Origin: Verrucomicrobiia bacterium
GTDB taxonomy: Bacteria; Verrucomicrobiota; Verrucomicrobiia; Verrucomicrobiales; DEV007
Assembly (NCBI GenBank): GCA_030427505.1
Contig: JAUICH010000025.1
Coordinates: 23,694 to 87,693 of the forward strand
Direction: 5' to 3'
Length of the DNA: 64,000 nucleotides
Part shown: piece after piece, positions 48,158 to 57,477 of the stretch
How the letters are laid out: each line of letters starts with the position of its first letter
How positions within the stretch are numbered: the stretch's first letter is position 1
Notes under the pieces: generated by a model
The model's database searches: none
What the model was told of the DNA's origin: nothing
What the model saw: the letters and a program-made list of their open reading frames with translations, nothing else
Program-made: the position numbers and the translations under genes

Positions 48158-48199
48158 GGCGGGGTCTGGATGTTACTATCAAAGGATTTGTTTTGGGTT

Positions 48200-48733
48200 A
48201 TGTCTGATTCTTCGTCTCTCACAGTGTCCATGATCGTCTGTATGGACCGGAACCGCGTGATCGGCACCGGGAGCGGCGGGCTTCCCTGGAAATTGCCGCG
48301 CGACATTGCTCATTTTCGCGGCTACACCGCCGGAAAGTTCATGCTGCTGGGCCGGAAGACCTACGAGGAAATGACCGGCTGGTTCACCACCCAGACGCCG
48401 ATCGTCATGACCCAACAGGAAGACTACCAACCGGCGGAGGGCCATGTGGTCCGCAGCGTTTCGGACGCCATCAAGGTGGCCGCGGACGCCGGAGCGGACG
48501 AACTGGTCGTCAGCGGGGGCGCCAGCATCTACCGCCTGGCCCTGCCCTACGCCGATTCCCTGGTCTTGACCGTCGTGAAGGCGGAATTGGAAGGCTCCGC
48601 TTTCTTCCCCTCCTACAACACGGGCATCGAATGGCGGGAACTCCGCCGCGAAAGCTTTCTCCCGGATGAAGAGAATTCTTTCGGAATCGATTTCATCTGG
48701 CTGGAGCGCGTCCGCCCGGAAGCCAAACGGTAG
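48200..48733 (+). CDS. Dihydrofolate reductase
   Basis: 177 aa from ATG 48200; an in-frame start at 48170 adds unlikely residues. The DHFR N-terminal 'VSMIVCMDRNRVIGTGSGGLPWKLPRDIAHFRGYT' contains the active-site acid in LPRD. 'FMLLGRKTYEEM' supplies the NADPH-binding part, followed by 'VVSGGASIYRLALPYADSLVLT'. Reduces dihydrofolate to tetrahydrofolate. No thymidylate synthase is adjacent. Confidence 0.92.
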   Translation: MSDSSSLTVSMIVCMDRNRVIGTGSGGLPWKLPRDIAHFRGYTAGKFMLLGRKTYEEMTGWFTTQTPIVMTQQEDYQPAEGHVVRSVSDAIKVAADAGADELVVSGGASIYRLALPYADSLVLTVVKAELEGSAFFPSYNTGIEWRELRRESFLPDEENSFGIDFIWLERVRPEAKR

Positions 48734-48937
48734 GAGGGGGAAGTGAATGGCCGCGTCAACGGTCTGCCGCCTTGGCGTTGGTATCCGATCGCCGCGCCTT
48801 CAGACCCTCTACGGTGGGATGAACTCCAGGGACGTTGGCGGGCGAAGACGTATTAAATGAGGTCTGCCGCTTGAATGAAGCTTCCTTCACGACGAAGAGT
48901 CGCACCGGAAAAAGCGTTATTCCCTGACAATCCGGAA

Positions 48938-49705
48938 ATGTGCACCATGACATGGCGGAGCGGGTCCTACGGCTCCTATGAAGTCTACTTCAATCGCGAC
49001 GAGCGGAAGACGCGCCCGCCCGCCGATCCGCCCCGCGAGCAGGCACTGAACGGAGTCCGCTTCCTGGCCCCTACCGACACGGCGGCGGGAGGCACCTGGC
49101 TGCTGGTAAACGAACGGGGCCTCACCCTGGCCATGCTGAACTACTACGAGCGCGAAACTTCCGGCGGACCGGACGCCGGCACGCGCAGCCGCGGCGCGCT
49201 GCTCCTGGACCTAGCGGACGCGGATTCGCTCGAGGCCATTGAAGACCGTTTGCGGAAGATGGATCCACGGCCCTATCGCGCGTTTTCCCTCGTAGGGGTG
49301 GCGCCATCGGCGGAGAATGGATTCGAAACGGCTCGCTGGCAGTATGACGGAGAGGAACTGAAGCCCATGGAAAGAAATCCCACCATGCCGGTCTGCTCCT
49401 CCTCCTTCGAAACCACGGCGGTAATCGAGAGCCGCCGGAGCGCCTTCACCGGGCTGACGGAGAACGCGCCCTTTTCGGCGGCCATCCAGCGGAAGTACCA
49501 TCACTTTTCAGGAGAAGGTTCTTCCACCGCCTACACCGTGCTGATGAACCGGCCCGACGCCCAGACCTGGAGCATCAGCCACCTCAGAATAGAGCCTGGC
49601 CGGGCGGACTTCGTTTACGAAAAACTGCCGCCAGATCTGGATGGGGTGGTGGAGACCTTTCACAATGAATTGACGTGGGACCCCGCCCCGCACCTGGAAT
49701 CATGA
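48938..49705 (+). CDS. NRDE-family (TANGO2-like) protein
   Basis: 255 aa from ATG 48938, chosen so that the conserved N-terminal cysteine follows (MCTMTW), as in NRDE proteins. 'YEVYFNRDERKTRPPADPPRE' is the NRDE signature, followed by 'AAGGTWLLVNERGLTLAMLNYY'. The family is predicted to be Ntn-hydrolase-like, with roles discussed in lipid and heme handling; activity not established. It overlaps the DedA/ATP-grasp gene by 4 nt (ATGA), so the two are translationally coupled. Confidence 0.85.
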   Translation: MCTMTWRSGSYGSYEVYFNRDERKTRPPADPPREQALNGVRFLAPTDTAAGGTWLLVNERGLTLAMLNYYERETSGGPDAGTRSRGALLLDLADADSLEAIEDRLRKMDPRPYRAFSLVGVAPSAENGFETARWQYDGEELKPMERNPTMPVCSSSFETTAVIESRRSAFTGLTENAPFSAAIQRKYHHFSGEGSSTAYTVLMNRPDAQTWSISHLRIEPGRADFVYEKLPPDLDGVVETFHNELTWDPAPHLES

Positions 49706-51462
49706 CCTCCAAGCGCGGACGCAGCCTCATTCTTTTCGCCGCCGTGGCCGTGGTCGCCATGGCGGCGCTCTGCGCCTGCGGGAACGAGGGAGAGTTTCTG
49801 TCCGGCCTGGAGTCCGGCTACGAGGGGGAGTCCCCATGGAAGCTGGCCATCCTGCTGGCGGTGGGCACCCATATCAGTGAAGATCTCGCCTGCGTTTCGG
49901 CGGGGGTGCTCGCCGGGCACGGGCACATCTCCTTCTGGATCGCCACGCTGGCTTGTTTCATAGGCATCTGGGCAGGGGACATGGGGCTCTATCTCTTGGG
50001 ACGGTTTGGCGGCCGGCGCCTGCTGTCGAAGGGCTTCCTGAATTGGATCATCAAAGAGGAGAAGCTCGAAAAGGGCGCCCATCTCTTTCGCGAACACGGG
50101 GGCAAGATCGTGGTCACTTCGCGCTTCCTTCCTGGTACCCGGCTGCCAATCTATCTTTCCGCGGGACTTCTCCGCTATTCGTTCTTGAAGTTCAGCCTGT
50201 TCATGGCCGGGGCCTGCTTGATCTGGACTCCGCTGTTGGTTTTCTTTTCCATGAAGCTGGGCAGCGTGCTGCTCGATTGGTTGGGAATCTATGAAAGAGC
50301 CGCTGCCTGGGGCGTGGTCCTGGTGGTGGTTTTGGTGTGGATCTCTATCAAGATCGTCATTCCCGCGCTTAGCTACCGTGGCCGCCGCCTGCTGTATTCC
50401 AAGTGGCTCCGCCTGACGGAGTGGGAGTTTTGGCCCATGGGGCTCGTCTACATTCCCGTGGCGCTGCACATTCTGAATCTGGGCCGGAAGTACCGCAGCC
50501 TGACCCTGTTTACCTTGGCCAATCCGGGCATCCCGGAGGGCGGACTGGCCATGGAGTCCAAGTACCTCATCCTGAGAGGCCTGGTTCCGGATGGCGGGGA
50601 CGACGAACGCGTGGCCCGCTTCGCCCTGATCTCGCCGGACCCGGAGTCTGGCGGGCGGCTTCAAGCCTTGGAGGCTTTCATGGAGTCCCGGAGCCTGAGC
50701 TTTCCCATTGTGCTGAAGCCCGACGTCGGCGAGCGGGGGCAGGGGGTGGCCGTCATTCACCAGCCGGAGGACGCGGAGCAATACCTCGCCCATTGCCAGC
50801 ACCCCGTGATCGCCCAGGAGTATGTGGACGGCCTGGAGTTCGGCGTCTTCTACTACCGCTACCCGTCCGCCCCACGGGGAGAGATTCTGTCCATCACCGA
50901 AAAGCGCATGCTTCACGTCACCGGGGACGGGAGGAGGAACTTGGAACGGCTTATCCTGGACGATCCGCGGGCCGTCCGGATGGCGGCGTTTTTCCTGGAA
51001 CGCTTTGACGAACGGCGCAAGGAAGTGCCCCCGGCCGGAGAGCGCATCCGGTTGACCGTGCTGGGCACGCATTGCCGCGGCGCCGTTTTCCTGGATGGCA
51101 TCGCCCACCTGACGCCGGAGCTGTCCGCCGCGATCGATAGCCTGAGCCACCAGTTTGAAGGATTCAACTTCGGGCGCTACGACCTGCGGGTGCCCTCGGT
51201 GGAAGACCTGCGCGCGGGCCGGAATTTCAAAGTGCTGGAGCTCAATGGCGTCAGCGCGGAGTCCACCCACATCTACTCTCCAGGACGTTCGATCTTCCTG
51301 GGGTACCGGGATCTCTTTAAACAATGGGACATCGCCTTTGAAATAGGAGCTCAGAACCGGGGCCGGGGACACTTCGAAGCCACGCCCGAAGAAATCTGGC
51401 GCCTGATCCAGAAACACCGTACCTTCGACTGGTACGAAGTCCCCCCGCAATGGGCGCACTGA
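49702..51462 (+). CDS. DedA (VTT)-domain membrane protein fused to ATP-grasp domain
   Basis: 586 aa from ATG 49702. An N-terminal signal/TM is followed by DedA/VTT helices with 'GTHISEDLACVSAGVLAGHGHI', 'WAGDMGLYLLGRFGG' and the signature 'VTSRFLPGTRLPIYLSAG' (about residues 45-200). Residues about 300-560 form an ATP-grasp: 'FPIVLKPDVGERGQGVAVI' (nucleotide loop), 'PVIAQEYVDGLEFGVFYYRYP', 'FKVLELNGVSAESTHIYSP' (metal ligands E, N). DedA proteins are lipid flippases/scramblases. ATP-grasp ligases join carboxylates to amines or hydroxyls. The PlsC-type acyltransferase 19 nt downstream suggests modified-lipid synthesis and export (inference). Confidence 0.87.
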   Translation: MTSKRGRSLILFAAVAVVAMAALCACGNEGEFLSGLESGYEGESPWKLAILLAVGTHISEDLACVSAGVLAGHGHISFWIATLACFIGIWAGDMGLYLLGRFGGRRLLSKGFLNWIIKEEKLEKGAHLFREHGGKIVVTSRFLPGTRLPIYLSAGLLRYSFLKFSLFMAGACLIWTPLLVFFSMKLGSVLLDWLGIYERAAAWGVVLVVVLVWISIKIVIPALSYRGRRLLYSKWLRLTEWEFWPMGLVYIPVALHILNLGRKYRSLTLFTLANPGIPEGGLAMESKYLILRGLVPDGGDDERVARFALISPDPESGGRLQALEAFMESRSLSFPIVLKPDVGERGQGVAVIHQPEDAEQYLAHCQHPVIAQEYVDGLEFGVFYYRYPSAPRGEILSITEKRMLHVTGDGRRNLERLILDDPRAVRMAAFFLERFDERRKEVPPAGERIRLTVLGTHCRGAVFLDGIAHLTPELSAAIDSLSHQFEGFNFGRYDLRVPSVEDLRAGRNFKVLELNGVSAESTHIYSPGRSIFLGYRDLFKQWDIAFEIGAQNRGRGHFEATPEEIWRLIQKHRTFDWYEVPPQWAH

Positions 51463-51481
51463 GCGCGACCCCGGTATCGTC

Positions 51482-52339
51482 ATGAGCCCATTCAGGAAAA
51501 CGCCCGCCAAGGCGACTCGGAGGGAACTCGATCTTCGCGATACCGTCGCCTTTCTCCGTGGTGATTCCCTTTTCCGCAAGGGGCTGTTCCTTGCCCTGGA
51601 GCGCGCCACGGGCTACCACCTGATCAATCGCTACTTTTCCGCCGCGCGGAGCGGGGGAGGGGACGTGAGCCCCGGGGCTTATTTCGGCAGGCAGTTGGAA
51701 GAGTTGGGCATCACGGTTCGTGCCGAAGGAATTCCGAAAAACGAGATTCCCGCGACGGGCCCGGTCGTTTTCGCGGCCAATCATCCCTTCGGCGGAGCGG
51801 ATGCCATGGCCCTGGGGAACCTGGCTCTGACCCGCCGCCCGGACACGCGCATTCTGGCCAATGAGTTCATAGGATCTCTGGAGCCTTTGAGAAAAGCATT
51901 GATTCCCGTGGATGTGTTTGGGGGGCCCGGCGCCGCCCGAAAGAATCTCCTGGGCATGCGCGCCGCCGCGCGGCACCTGGACCAGGGAGGGGCTCTGGTC
52001 ATCTTCCCAGCCGGCGAAGTGGCTCACCGCGACTGGGGGCACCGGGAGATCGAGGAGCAACCCTGGAAACCGCATGTGGCCAGGCTGGCCCGGCGCGGGC
52101 GAGCGACTGTCATTCCCGTGTACTTCGAAGGCCGGAACTCTCTCTTCTTTCAGGCGTTGGGGCTGCTCCACCCCTACCTGCGCACCGCGTGGCTGGCCCG
52201 TGAGCTTCTCGGCCTGAGAGGCCGCGCGATCCGGATGAAACTGGGCCGTCCCATGCCGCCCGATCCGGCCTGGGAAACCCTCTCGGACGAAGCCCTGGCG
52301 GCCCGCTGGCGCTCGACCGTTTTGTCTCTCGGCAATTGA
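51482..52339 (+). CDS. PlsC-type lysophospholipid acyltransferase (OlsA/hemolysin-like)
   Basis: 285 aa from ATG 51482. The acyltransferase motif I reads ANHPFGGADAMAL (H..D), followed by 'ILANEFIGSLEPLRKALIPVDVFG' and 'ALVIFPAGEVAHRDWGHREIEEQPW' (motif III-like FPAGE). This NHPFGG variant is typical of the 'putative hemolysin/lysophospholipid acyltransferase' group that O-acylates lyso-ornithine lipids or similar. It follows the DedA-ATP-grasp gene by 19 nt, presumably in one operon with it and the NRDE gene. Confidence 0.87.
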   Translation: MSPFRKTPAKATRRELDLRDTVAFLRGDSLFRKGLFLALERATGYHLINRYFSAARSGGGDVSPGAYFGRQLEELGITVRAEGIPKNEIPATGPVVFAANHPFGGADAMALGNLALTRRPDTRILANEFIGSLEPLRKALIPVDVFGGPGAARKNLLGMRAAARHLDQGGALVIFPAGEVAHRDWGHREIEEQPWKPHVARLARRGRATVIPVYFEGRNSLFFQALGLLHPYLRTAWLARELLGLRGRAIRMKLGRPMPPDPAWETLSDEALAARWRSTVLSLGN

Positions 52340-52371
52340 ATATCTGGAAAATAAAAGTAATTTTCCTATTT

Positions 52372-52400
52372 TTGATAAAGCTCCAGAATACTGGTAAAGA
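52372..52400 (+). promoter_or_regulatory. Candidate promoter upstream of the proline/lysine-rich protein
   Basis: TTGATA (52372-52377), 17-bp spacer, TAAAGA (52395-52400), in an AT-rich gap between 52340 and 52525. Match is 5/6 and 3/6. The leader would be about 120 nt. Confidence 0.3.
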
Positions 52401-52525
52401 AGGAACGTAGCGAAATACTTACGTGCATACCCACATTACCGGGCTTGGAATGGAACAATATTTGCGTCAAAATTGCGCCAAGCTTTTCTAGAGAACACGC
52501 CTAGCCTCTTAATACTACAAAAATA

Positions 52526-53596
52526 ATGGACCCAGCAGATCACTTTCGCGACGATCCGTTCCCTGGACGGCAGCAGTTAGCTTGGGCGGTCGCCATTGCG
52601 GCCGCGGTAGGAATTGCCAACTTCTTCCTCAGCGTTTCTGGAACGGAGATTCAGGACTTCGATACCTTGTCCATCGTGTTCCTTCTCTATGCGGCCTTCA
52701 TCTACCTGGTGGGGTTCTGGCGCGGCGTGGAAGGAAAGGGTTATCCGAAGGTTCTCTTTCTGACGGCTTTCAGTTTTCCGTTTGGACTGATTGCCCTCTT
52801 CTTCATGCCCCCCATTTCGAAAGTGGCGCCAGCGGGTTCCGCGCCCGCCCCGGGTTCCGGTGGCGGTCCTGGCGGGACTAAACCGGGGCCTAAGAAGCCT
52901 TCGACTCCGGCCGCCGCCATCAGTTTGTCCGCGGCGCCCAAGCCTGCCGCCGTGCCTCCGTCCACGACTGCCGCCGCCACCCCGATCGGCGCGGCCAAAG
53001 AGGCTCCACCCAAGCCCGAAACGCCGAAAGTTGAGGCGCCCAAGCCTGAGACGCCAAAAGAGGAAGCCCCCAAGACTGCCGAAGTTCCGAAAGCAGAGCC
53101 TCCCAAGACGCCAGTCGTGCCTAAAGCAGAGCCGCCCAAAGCCGCTGAGGCGTCCCAGACACCGGTCGTGCCGAAGGCCGTGCCCAAACCAGCGGAGCCG
53201 CCCAAGTCTCCCGCGCCCGCGGTTGAAGTGCCCAAGACCGCCCCGAAGCTGAAGACTGAGCCGGTGTTGCCCAAAGCGCCTCTTCCGGCCAAGACTCCGT
53301 CCACCGTTCCCATCAAGGCTCCCCGGCTGGCGCCCTCTTCCGGCACGCCAACGCCCGCGCCCATCCCGGTCGCCAAGGCCTCTCCGCCCGCCAGTCCGGC
53401 GAAGCCAGGTCCGATCAAACCGGGAGCGCCCCTTCCGGTACCGGTTAAGCCAGACGCCGTTCAGGGCGGCCCCGCGAAACCGGCGGAAGTGAAGCCCGTG
53501 ACCCCGGCCGTGCCTGCTCCGGTCAAGCCCGGGGCGTTCAAGCCAGGGCAGTTGCCGCCCACCGCAAAACCAGCGGAGTCACCGCCGGGAAAGTAG
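52526..53596 (+). CDS. Two- or three-TM protein with long P/K/A/E-rich tail
   Basis: 356 aa from ATG 52526. Three hydrophobic segments (about 17-37 LAWAVAIAAAVGIANFFLS, 45-63 LSIVFLLYAAFIYLVGF, 75-93 VLFLTAFSFPFGLIALFFM) are followed by about 260 residues of low-complexity repeats such as PKPETPKVEAPKPETPK and VVPKAEPPKA. It resembles in composition the disordered N-terminus of the protein at 1875-6347. No family recognised. The AT-rich gap before it suggests its own promoter. Confidence 0.75.
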   Translation: MDPADHFRDDPFPGRQQLAWAVAIAAAVGIANFFLSVSGTEIQDFDTLSIVFLLYAAFIYLVGFWRGVEGKGYPKVLFLTAFSFPFGLIALFFMPPISKVAPAGSAPAPGSGGGPGGTKPGPKKPSTPAAAISLSAAPKPAAVPPSTTAAATPIGAAKEAPPKPETPKVEAPKPETPKEEAPKTAEVPKAEPPKTPVVPKAEPPKAAEASQTPVVPKAVPKPAEPPKSPAPAVEVPKTAPKLKTEPVLPKAPLPAKTPSTVPIKAPRLAPSSGTPTPAPIPVAKASPPASPAKPGPIKPGAPLPVPVKPDAVQGGPAKPAEVKPVTPAVPAPVKPGAFKPGQLPPTAKPAESPPGK

Positions 53597-53816
53597 GTGG
53601 GGCTCATGCCAGGCAGGCTCGGAGAGCCGCTGCCGGCAGGGCCCAAAAACTCCAGCGGCTCCGCAAAGCGCGTGCCCGGAGGCATCGGCGCCGGAAGAGC
53701 TGAAGACTTTCCACGAAAGACATATTTCTGGGGTGCCGGTTCTGGCGCCCCCCTTTGCGAGAAAGTCTCCGGTTCCTGACTTCGGGAGCCGAGGGAGCAA
53801 GTGGCGCCGCACTGGG

Positions 53817-53845
53817 TTGACATCCCATCCCGGAATCGGCACCAT
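53817..53845 (+). promoter_or_regulatory. Candidate promoter of the VOC gene
   Basis: A perfect TTGACA (53817-53822), 17-bp spacer, CACCAT (53840-53845, 3 of 6 matches). It sits 47 nt before the GTG at 53893. Confidence 0.35.
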
Positions 53846-53892
53846 GCCGCTTGTCCAAACTCATTTGGATAAGCACTCGGAGGGGCTCTTCA

Positions 53893-54243
53893 GTGAATCT
53901 ACAAACGGTCAAATACATGCTCATGGTGAAAGACATGAGCCGGGCCATCGCCTTCTATCGCGATGTCATGGGTCTGAAAGAAGGCTTCATCTCCGAGCAT
54001 TGGACCGAGTTGCTCTTTGGCGACGCCGTGGTGGCCCTCCACGCGGGGGGAACCGGCGAACGGACTCCCACCGGCCTGTCCCTTCAGTTTGAAGACGTGG
54101 CCCAAGCCTACCAGGCAGCTCTGGACGCGGGAGCGATGGAGATCGCCCGCCCCGTGCAACGGCCCGGAGAACCCATCATTCTGGGAACCCTGGCCGACCC
54201 GGAAGGCAACGAGATCATGCTGACCCAGTACGTCGGCTTCTGA
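53893..54243 (+). CDS. VOC/glyoxalase-family protein
   Basis: 116 aa. The start is GTG 53893 because GGAGGGG (53879-53885) lies 7 nt before it; an upstream TTG at 53851 has no such site. The start VNLQTVKYMLMVKDMSRAIAFYRDVMGL is the usual VOC beta-alpha-beta entry. 'GTLADPEGNEIMLTQY' is the family C-terminus with the metal-ligand Glu. Typical length. A dioxygenase, lyase or resistance activity cannot be told apart from sequence alone. Confidence 0.87.
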   Translation: MNLQTVKYMLMVKDMSRAIAFYRDVMGLKEGFISEHWTELLFGDAVVALHAGGTGERTPTGLSLQFEDVAQAYQAALDAGAMEIARPVQRPGEPIILGTLADPEGNEIMLTQYVGF

Positions 54244-54441
54244 ACGCCGGCCTGGAATTGCGCTGTCGAACGGGAACCGGAACCGAACCGGTAGGCCAGC
54301 CGCCGGGCCCGGAAGAAATTCCACTATCCGTGGCATTGCGGGTGCTATATTCGTCTTTGTTGTGGCCGTCAGACTGGCCGGAAAAAAATCGGAACGGTGG
54401 GTCTGAGCGCGCTACGCGCTCATTTTTTTCGCTCACCACCT

Positions 54442-55554
54442 ATGTTGACACAGGAATCCTCTAGCGAGGTCGCCGCATCCACCCCGCGGTCTTCCGGAAC
54501 GTCCCACGCCCACCTGGAAGACTTCCTGGACTTACTGCGGCAGCTCGTCCGCGAACCCTCCGTCGTGGGCACGGAAGACTCCTTCTTCCGGGTCTTGCGC
54601 CGCGAACTGGAGGAAACGGACGCCGTGGTAACCCGCTACCAGGGCATCCTGGTGGCCCATGGGAAGGACCCCGAAAGCCTCATCCTGTCCGCTCATGTGG
54701 ACCGGCACGGGTTGATCTGCACGGGCCCCAATGAGTTCCAGTATGCCGCCTTCATCACCGCGAACCGCGGGGAACTGGATGGCGACTCCGTGTCCGAGCA
54801 GATGATGCACAGCATCCAGGACAGGTTCATCCAGCAGCGTGTCCAGGCCCACATGCCCTACACCGGCACCTACCAGGGGCAGGGGGTCATCCAGAACACG
54901 TTCATCTGCCCCTACCGCAACAACGTCATTTTCGAACTGACGGGACTGGAGTTCCTCCAGCCCGGTTCTCCGGTGTCCTACCTGGACCGCCTCGCCATCC
55001 AGGACGGGCGAATCTCAGCCCAGCTCGACAACGTCCTGACCGTGGCCATGCTGGTGTACCTCTTCCGGAATGGCTTTCCTGGCACGGTGCTCTTTACCGC
55101 TCAGGAAGAAGCGGGCCGCAGTTGGCGCTACGCCCTGGCCTGGTTCCTCCGCCAGCAGTGGACCACCCAGCGGCTGCTGGTCATGGATACCAGCCCCTTC
55201 CCGGACACCGCGGCCGCCGAAGCCCAGGAGGTGGTGCTCCGAAGGAAAGACGCGAACGGCGCGTTCTCCGAGGAAATGACGGCGGAACTCCAGGCCAAAT
55301 GCGAAAGCCTGGGCATCGCCTACACCTTCAAAGACGAGTACGTCGAAAAGCTCAACGAAGCGCGCCAGACGGACGGACTGAAGGCCCTCTCTCTGGGCCG
55401 GACGGAGCTGGGCCGGATTGTCGCGGCCACGGACGGCCAGATCAACGGCAGCACGGTGCAGGTGCCCACCACGGGTTACCACACGCCTCAGGAAACCGCC
55501 AACCTGGCCTCCGTGGAAGCCGTGATGAAACTGGTCTGGAGTTGCGTAAGGTAA
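54442..55554 (+). CDS. M42-like metallopeptidase (glutamyl aminopeptidase family)
   Basis: 370 aa from ATG 54442. 'LEDFLDLLRQLVREPSVVGTEDSFFRVLRREL', 'SLILSAHVDRHGL' (metal-site His/Asp), 'AQLDNVLTVAMLVYL' (Asp ligand), and 'VLFTAQEEAGRSWRYALAWFL' (catalytic EE) match the dinuclear zinc M42/M20 group. 'TTGYHTPQETANLASVEAVMKLV' gives the last His. A cytoplasmic aminopeptidase is the most likely role. Confidence 0.85.
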   Translation: MLTQESSSEVAASTPRSSGTSHAHLEDFLDLLRQLVREPSVVGTEDSFFRVLRRELEETDAVVTRYQGILVAHGKDPESLILSAHVDRHGLICTGPNEFQYAAFITANRGELDGDSVSEQMMHSIQDRFIQQRVQAHMPYTGTYQGQGVIQNTFICPYRNNVIFELTGLEFLQPGSPVSYLDRLAIQDGRISAQLDNVLTVAMLVYLFRNGFPGTVLFTAQEEAGRSWRYALAWFLRQQWTTQRLLVMDTSPFPDTAAAEAQEVVLRRKDANGAFSEEMTAELQAKCESLGIAYTFKDEYVEKLNEARQTDGLKALSLGRTELGRIVAATDGQINGSTVQVPTTGYHTPQETANLASVEAVMKLVWSCVR

Positions 55555-55583
55555 CCGGGTAATCTAAGCTGTGGAGGTGGGCG

Positions 55584-56603
55584 TCATTTGCCCGGCAACA
55601 CAATCCGTTCATAGGCGGCGGGAAGGTAAATCTGATTCCCATTGGCAACGGCCTTCAGATCCGTCATCGCGCGGTTCAGGTGGCGGTCGCCTTTGAAATA
55701 GGGCAGGGGATCGCCTTCGTTTTCCGGGAGCGGCTCCCTGAAGTTGTCCCAGTGGACAGGGACGGCCAGTTTGGCTCCCACGTCCTGAATGTGTGTCTTC
55801 AGGTAGCGCTTTCGGAAGCCCGCGTTCCGGCTGCCGAGAAATCCCATTCCCACAATGGCGGTATCCGCCTGAAGTCCTTTTACAGCCTCAGGTTCCAGCC
55901 CCGCGCTGGTTTGAACGAGCACGTTGCCCGAGGGGTGTTCCAGGTGAATGAGGTAGGGCGTGCCGGTTTTGAAAGCGTGGAAATTGGCCGGTACTTCCAG
56001 AGGTTTTCGGATCTTTCCGCACAGCAGCAGGTGAATCCATCTCAGGTGCAGTGGGTAAGCGCCATGCTCCGTCTTGGCGAAGGTAATCGCGAACTCGCCC
56101 ACCTTCACTGAATGCCGAGGGCCTTCCATGATCACGATCAGGTCTTCCGGGACCTTCTGCCCGCGACCGATATTGGCGACCGATTCGGAACCGATCAGCA
56201 ACGCGTGGTGGTCCTTTGCAATCGCGGGCGCGTCCAGCGCATGATCGTGATGAGCGTGTCCCACCAGCACGGCATCCACCGAAGTGGCGCCCGCCTTGTC
56301 CAGCGTGCTCCGGATGAGTGCCGTATCGGGCTTCAGGTCTTTGAAGCTTGGCGGGCGGCTGACAAAACCGTCGATCAGCAGTTGGGTCTCACCGTCGGAA
56401 ATCAGCACCGTCGTATTCCCGATGAAAGTGGCCGTCAGCCGTCCCCCTGGACGGGGCTCTTCGGAAGCAAGGACGAGGGCACTTCGCGAAGCCAGCAGGC
56501 AGCCGTCCTGGTTCGGATTGTAGGGGTTGGTGCTGGCGCAGGAAGAGAGAGCAAGCCCGGACAAAACCCAAACCGCAATTTTCAGACGAGACAACTGGGG
56601 CAT
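55584..56603 (-). CDS. MBL-fold metallohydrolase lipoprotein
   Basis: 339 aa from ATG 56603. Signal with lipobox LSSC (residues about 19-23, 'WVLSGLALSSCAS'), so probably membrane-anchored in the envelope. MBL fold: 'ATFIGNTTVLISDGETQLLIDGF', then HAHHDH ('LVGHAHHDHALDAPAIA') and a later 'PVHWDNF'. It resembles UlaG/NAPE-PLD-type beta-lactamase-fold hydrolases. Substrate unknown. It converges with the M42 gene. Confidence 0.85.
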   Translation of the reverse strand: MPQLSRLKIAVWVLSGLALSSCASTNPYNPNQDGCLLASRSALVLASEEPRPGGRLTATFIGNTTVLISDGETQLLIDGFVSRPPSFKDLKPDTALIRSTLDKAGATSVDAVLVGHAHHDHALDAPAIAKDHHALLIGSESVANIGRGQKVPEDLIVIMEGPRHSVKVGEFAITFAKTEHGAYPLHLRWIHLLLCGKIRKPLEVPANFHAFKTGTPYLIHLEHPSGNVLVQTSAGLEPEAVKGLQADTAIVGMGFLGSRNAGFRKRYLKTHIQDVGAKLAVPVHWDNFREPLPENEGDPLPYFKGDRHLNRAMTDLKAVANGNQIYLPAAYERIVLPGK

Positions 56604-56691
56604 GCCATGATTACTAACGAAATAATCTGGGCAATGGCGATCTCTTTTTCCTGCCCCAGGGGTAGTGGAATCCTGGCTTGACGGAGAAATA

Positions 56692-57165
56692 ATGCGTTCC
56701 TACCGTAGCGCCTGCCGTAACTCCGTGCGAGTGAACTCCCTCAGGCTCCCAATCTTGAAACGTTTCCTCAGAAATCTCCTGGTTCTGATTGGCGTCACCG
56801 CCATTGGCGGGGCCCATGTGGCGATGTTTCAAGCCTACGCTTGGGGCCGTATGATCGCGGAGCGGGCCTCTGCGTCCGAAAGCGTCATTCAGGTGGTGAA
56901 GGAGAATTTCTCTGGAGAAAAACCCTGTAGCCGTTGCCAGGCTATCGGCACGCTGATCAGCCACCAGAAGGAAACCGGCTCTCCGAAGTCCCTCCAGTCC
57001 AGTGGAGGAGAAGGGACCTTGATCCTGTCCATCACGGAGGTTCGCGGGTGGGTGATTTCGCCTCCGGACATTCCTCTGTTCATCTGTCCGATGGGATCGG
57101 CATTCCAGGACTCCAAGGAGGATCCGCCTTTCACGCCTCCTCCAGAGGGATCGTTTTACAGCTGA
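56692..57165 (+). CDS. Small membrane-anchored CxxC protein, unknown family
   Basis: 157 aa from ATG 56692, with GGAG (56683-56686) as ribosome site; a GTG at 56665 is in frame but worse placed. One TM helix (about 26-44, NLLVLIGVTAIGGAHVAMF) and a short extracytoplasmic domain with EKPCSRCQAIG (CxxC). It precedes the Met/His-rich outer-membrane protein by 312 nt on the same strand. Together they could handle a metal such as copper. Family not recognised. Confidence 0.68.
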   Translation: MRSYRSACRNSVRVNSLRLPILKRFLRNLLVLIGVTAIGGAHVAMFQAYAWGRMIAERASASESVIQVVKENFSGEKPCSRCQAIGTLISHQKETGSPKSLQSSGGEGTLILSITEVRGWVISPPDIPLFICPMGSAFQDSKEDPPFTPPPEGSFYS

Positions 57166-57477
57166 GATCCAGTCCTGTCCGGATCGGGCCGAAAGCGTAC
57201 CGGCGCGGGTGAAGTGGCAATCTGAAGGGGAGGTCTGTGGCCTTCCCCAACATCGCCATCTCAGTCAGTGCGAAAGGCCGGATAGCTACCCGCAATCCAG
57301 CGGAATCCGCGCGATTGCAGTCGAGCAGGCGGAATTGCCATCAGCTATCAAACGGCGGCATGGGAAACCGCTTCTGGCGACGTAGGCCCCGTGGTTTCGG
57401 CAGGCATCTCAGCTAATTCTCCCAACCTAATTTCAAATACAGACTCAGAATCAACTAACTTACTACCTAATCAAAAA
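57166..57477. other. 312-bp gene-free leader before the Met/His-rich outer-membrane gene
   Basis: No ORF with protein character. The last 80 nt are AT-rich (AATTTCAAATACAGACTC region) and lie directly before the ATG at 57478, with no clear Shine-Dalgarno. A structured leader cannot be confirmed by eye. Confidence 0.5.
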
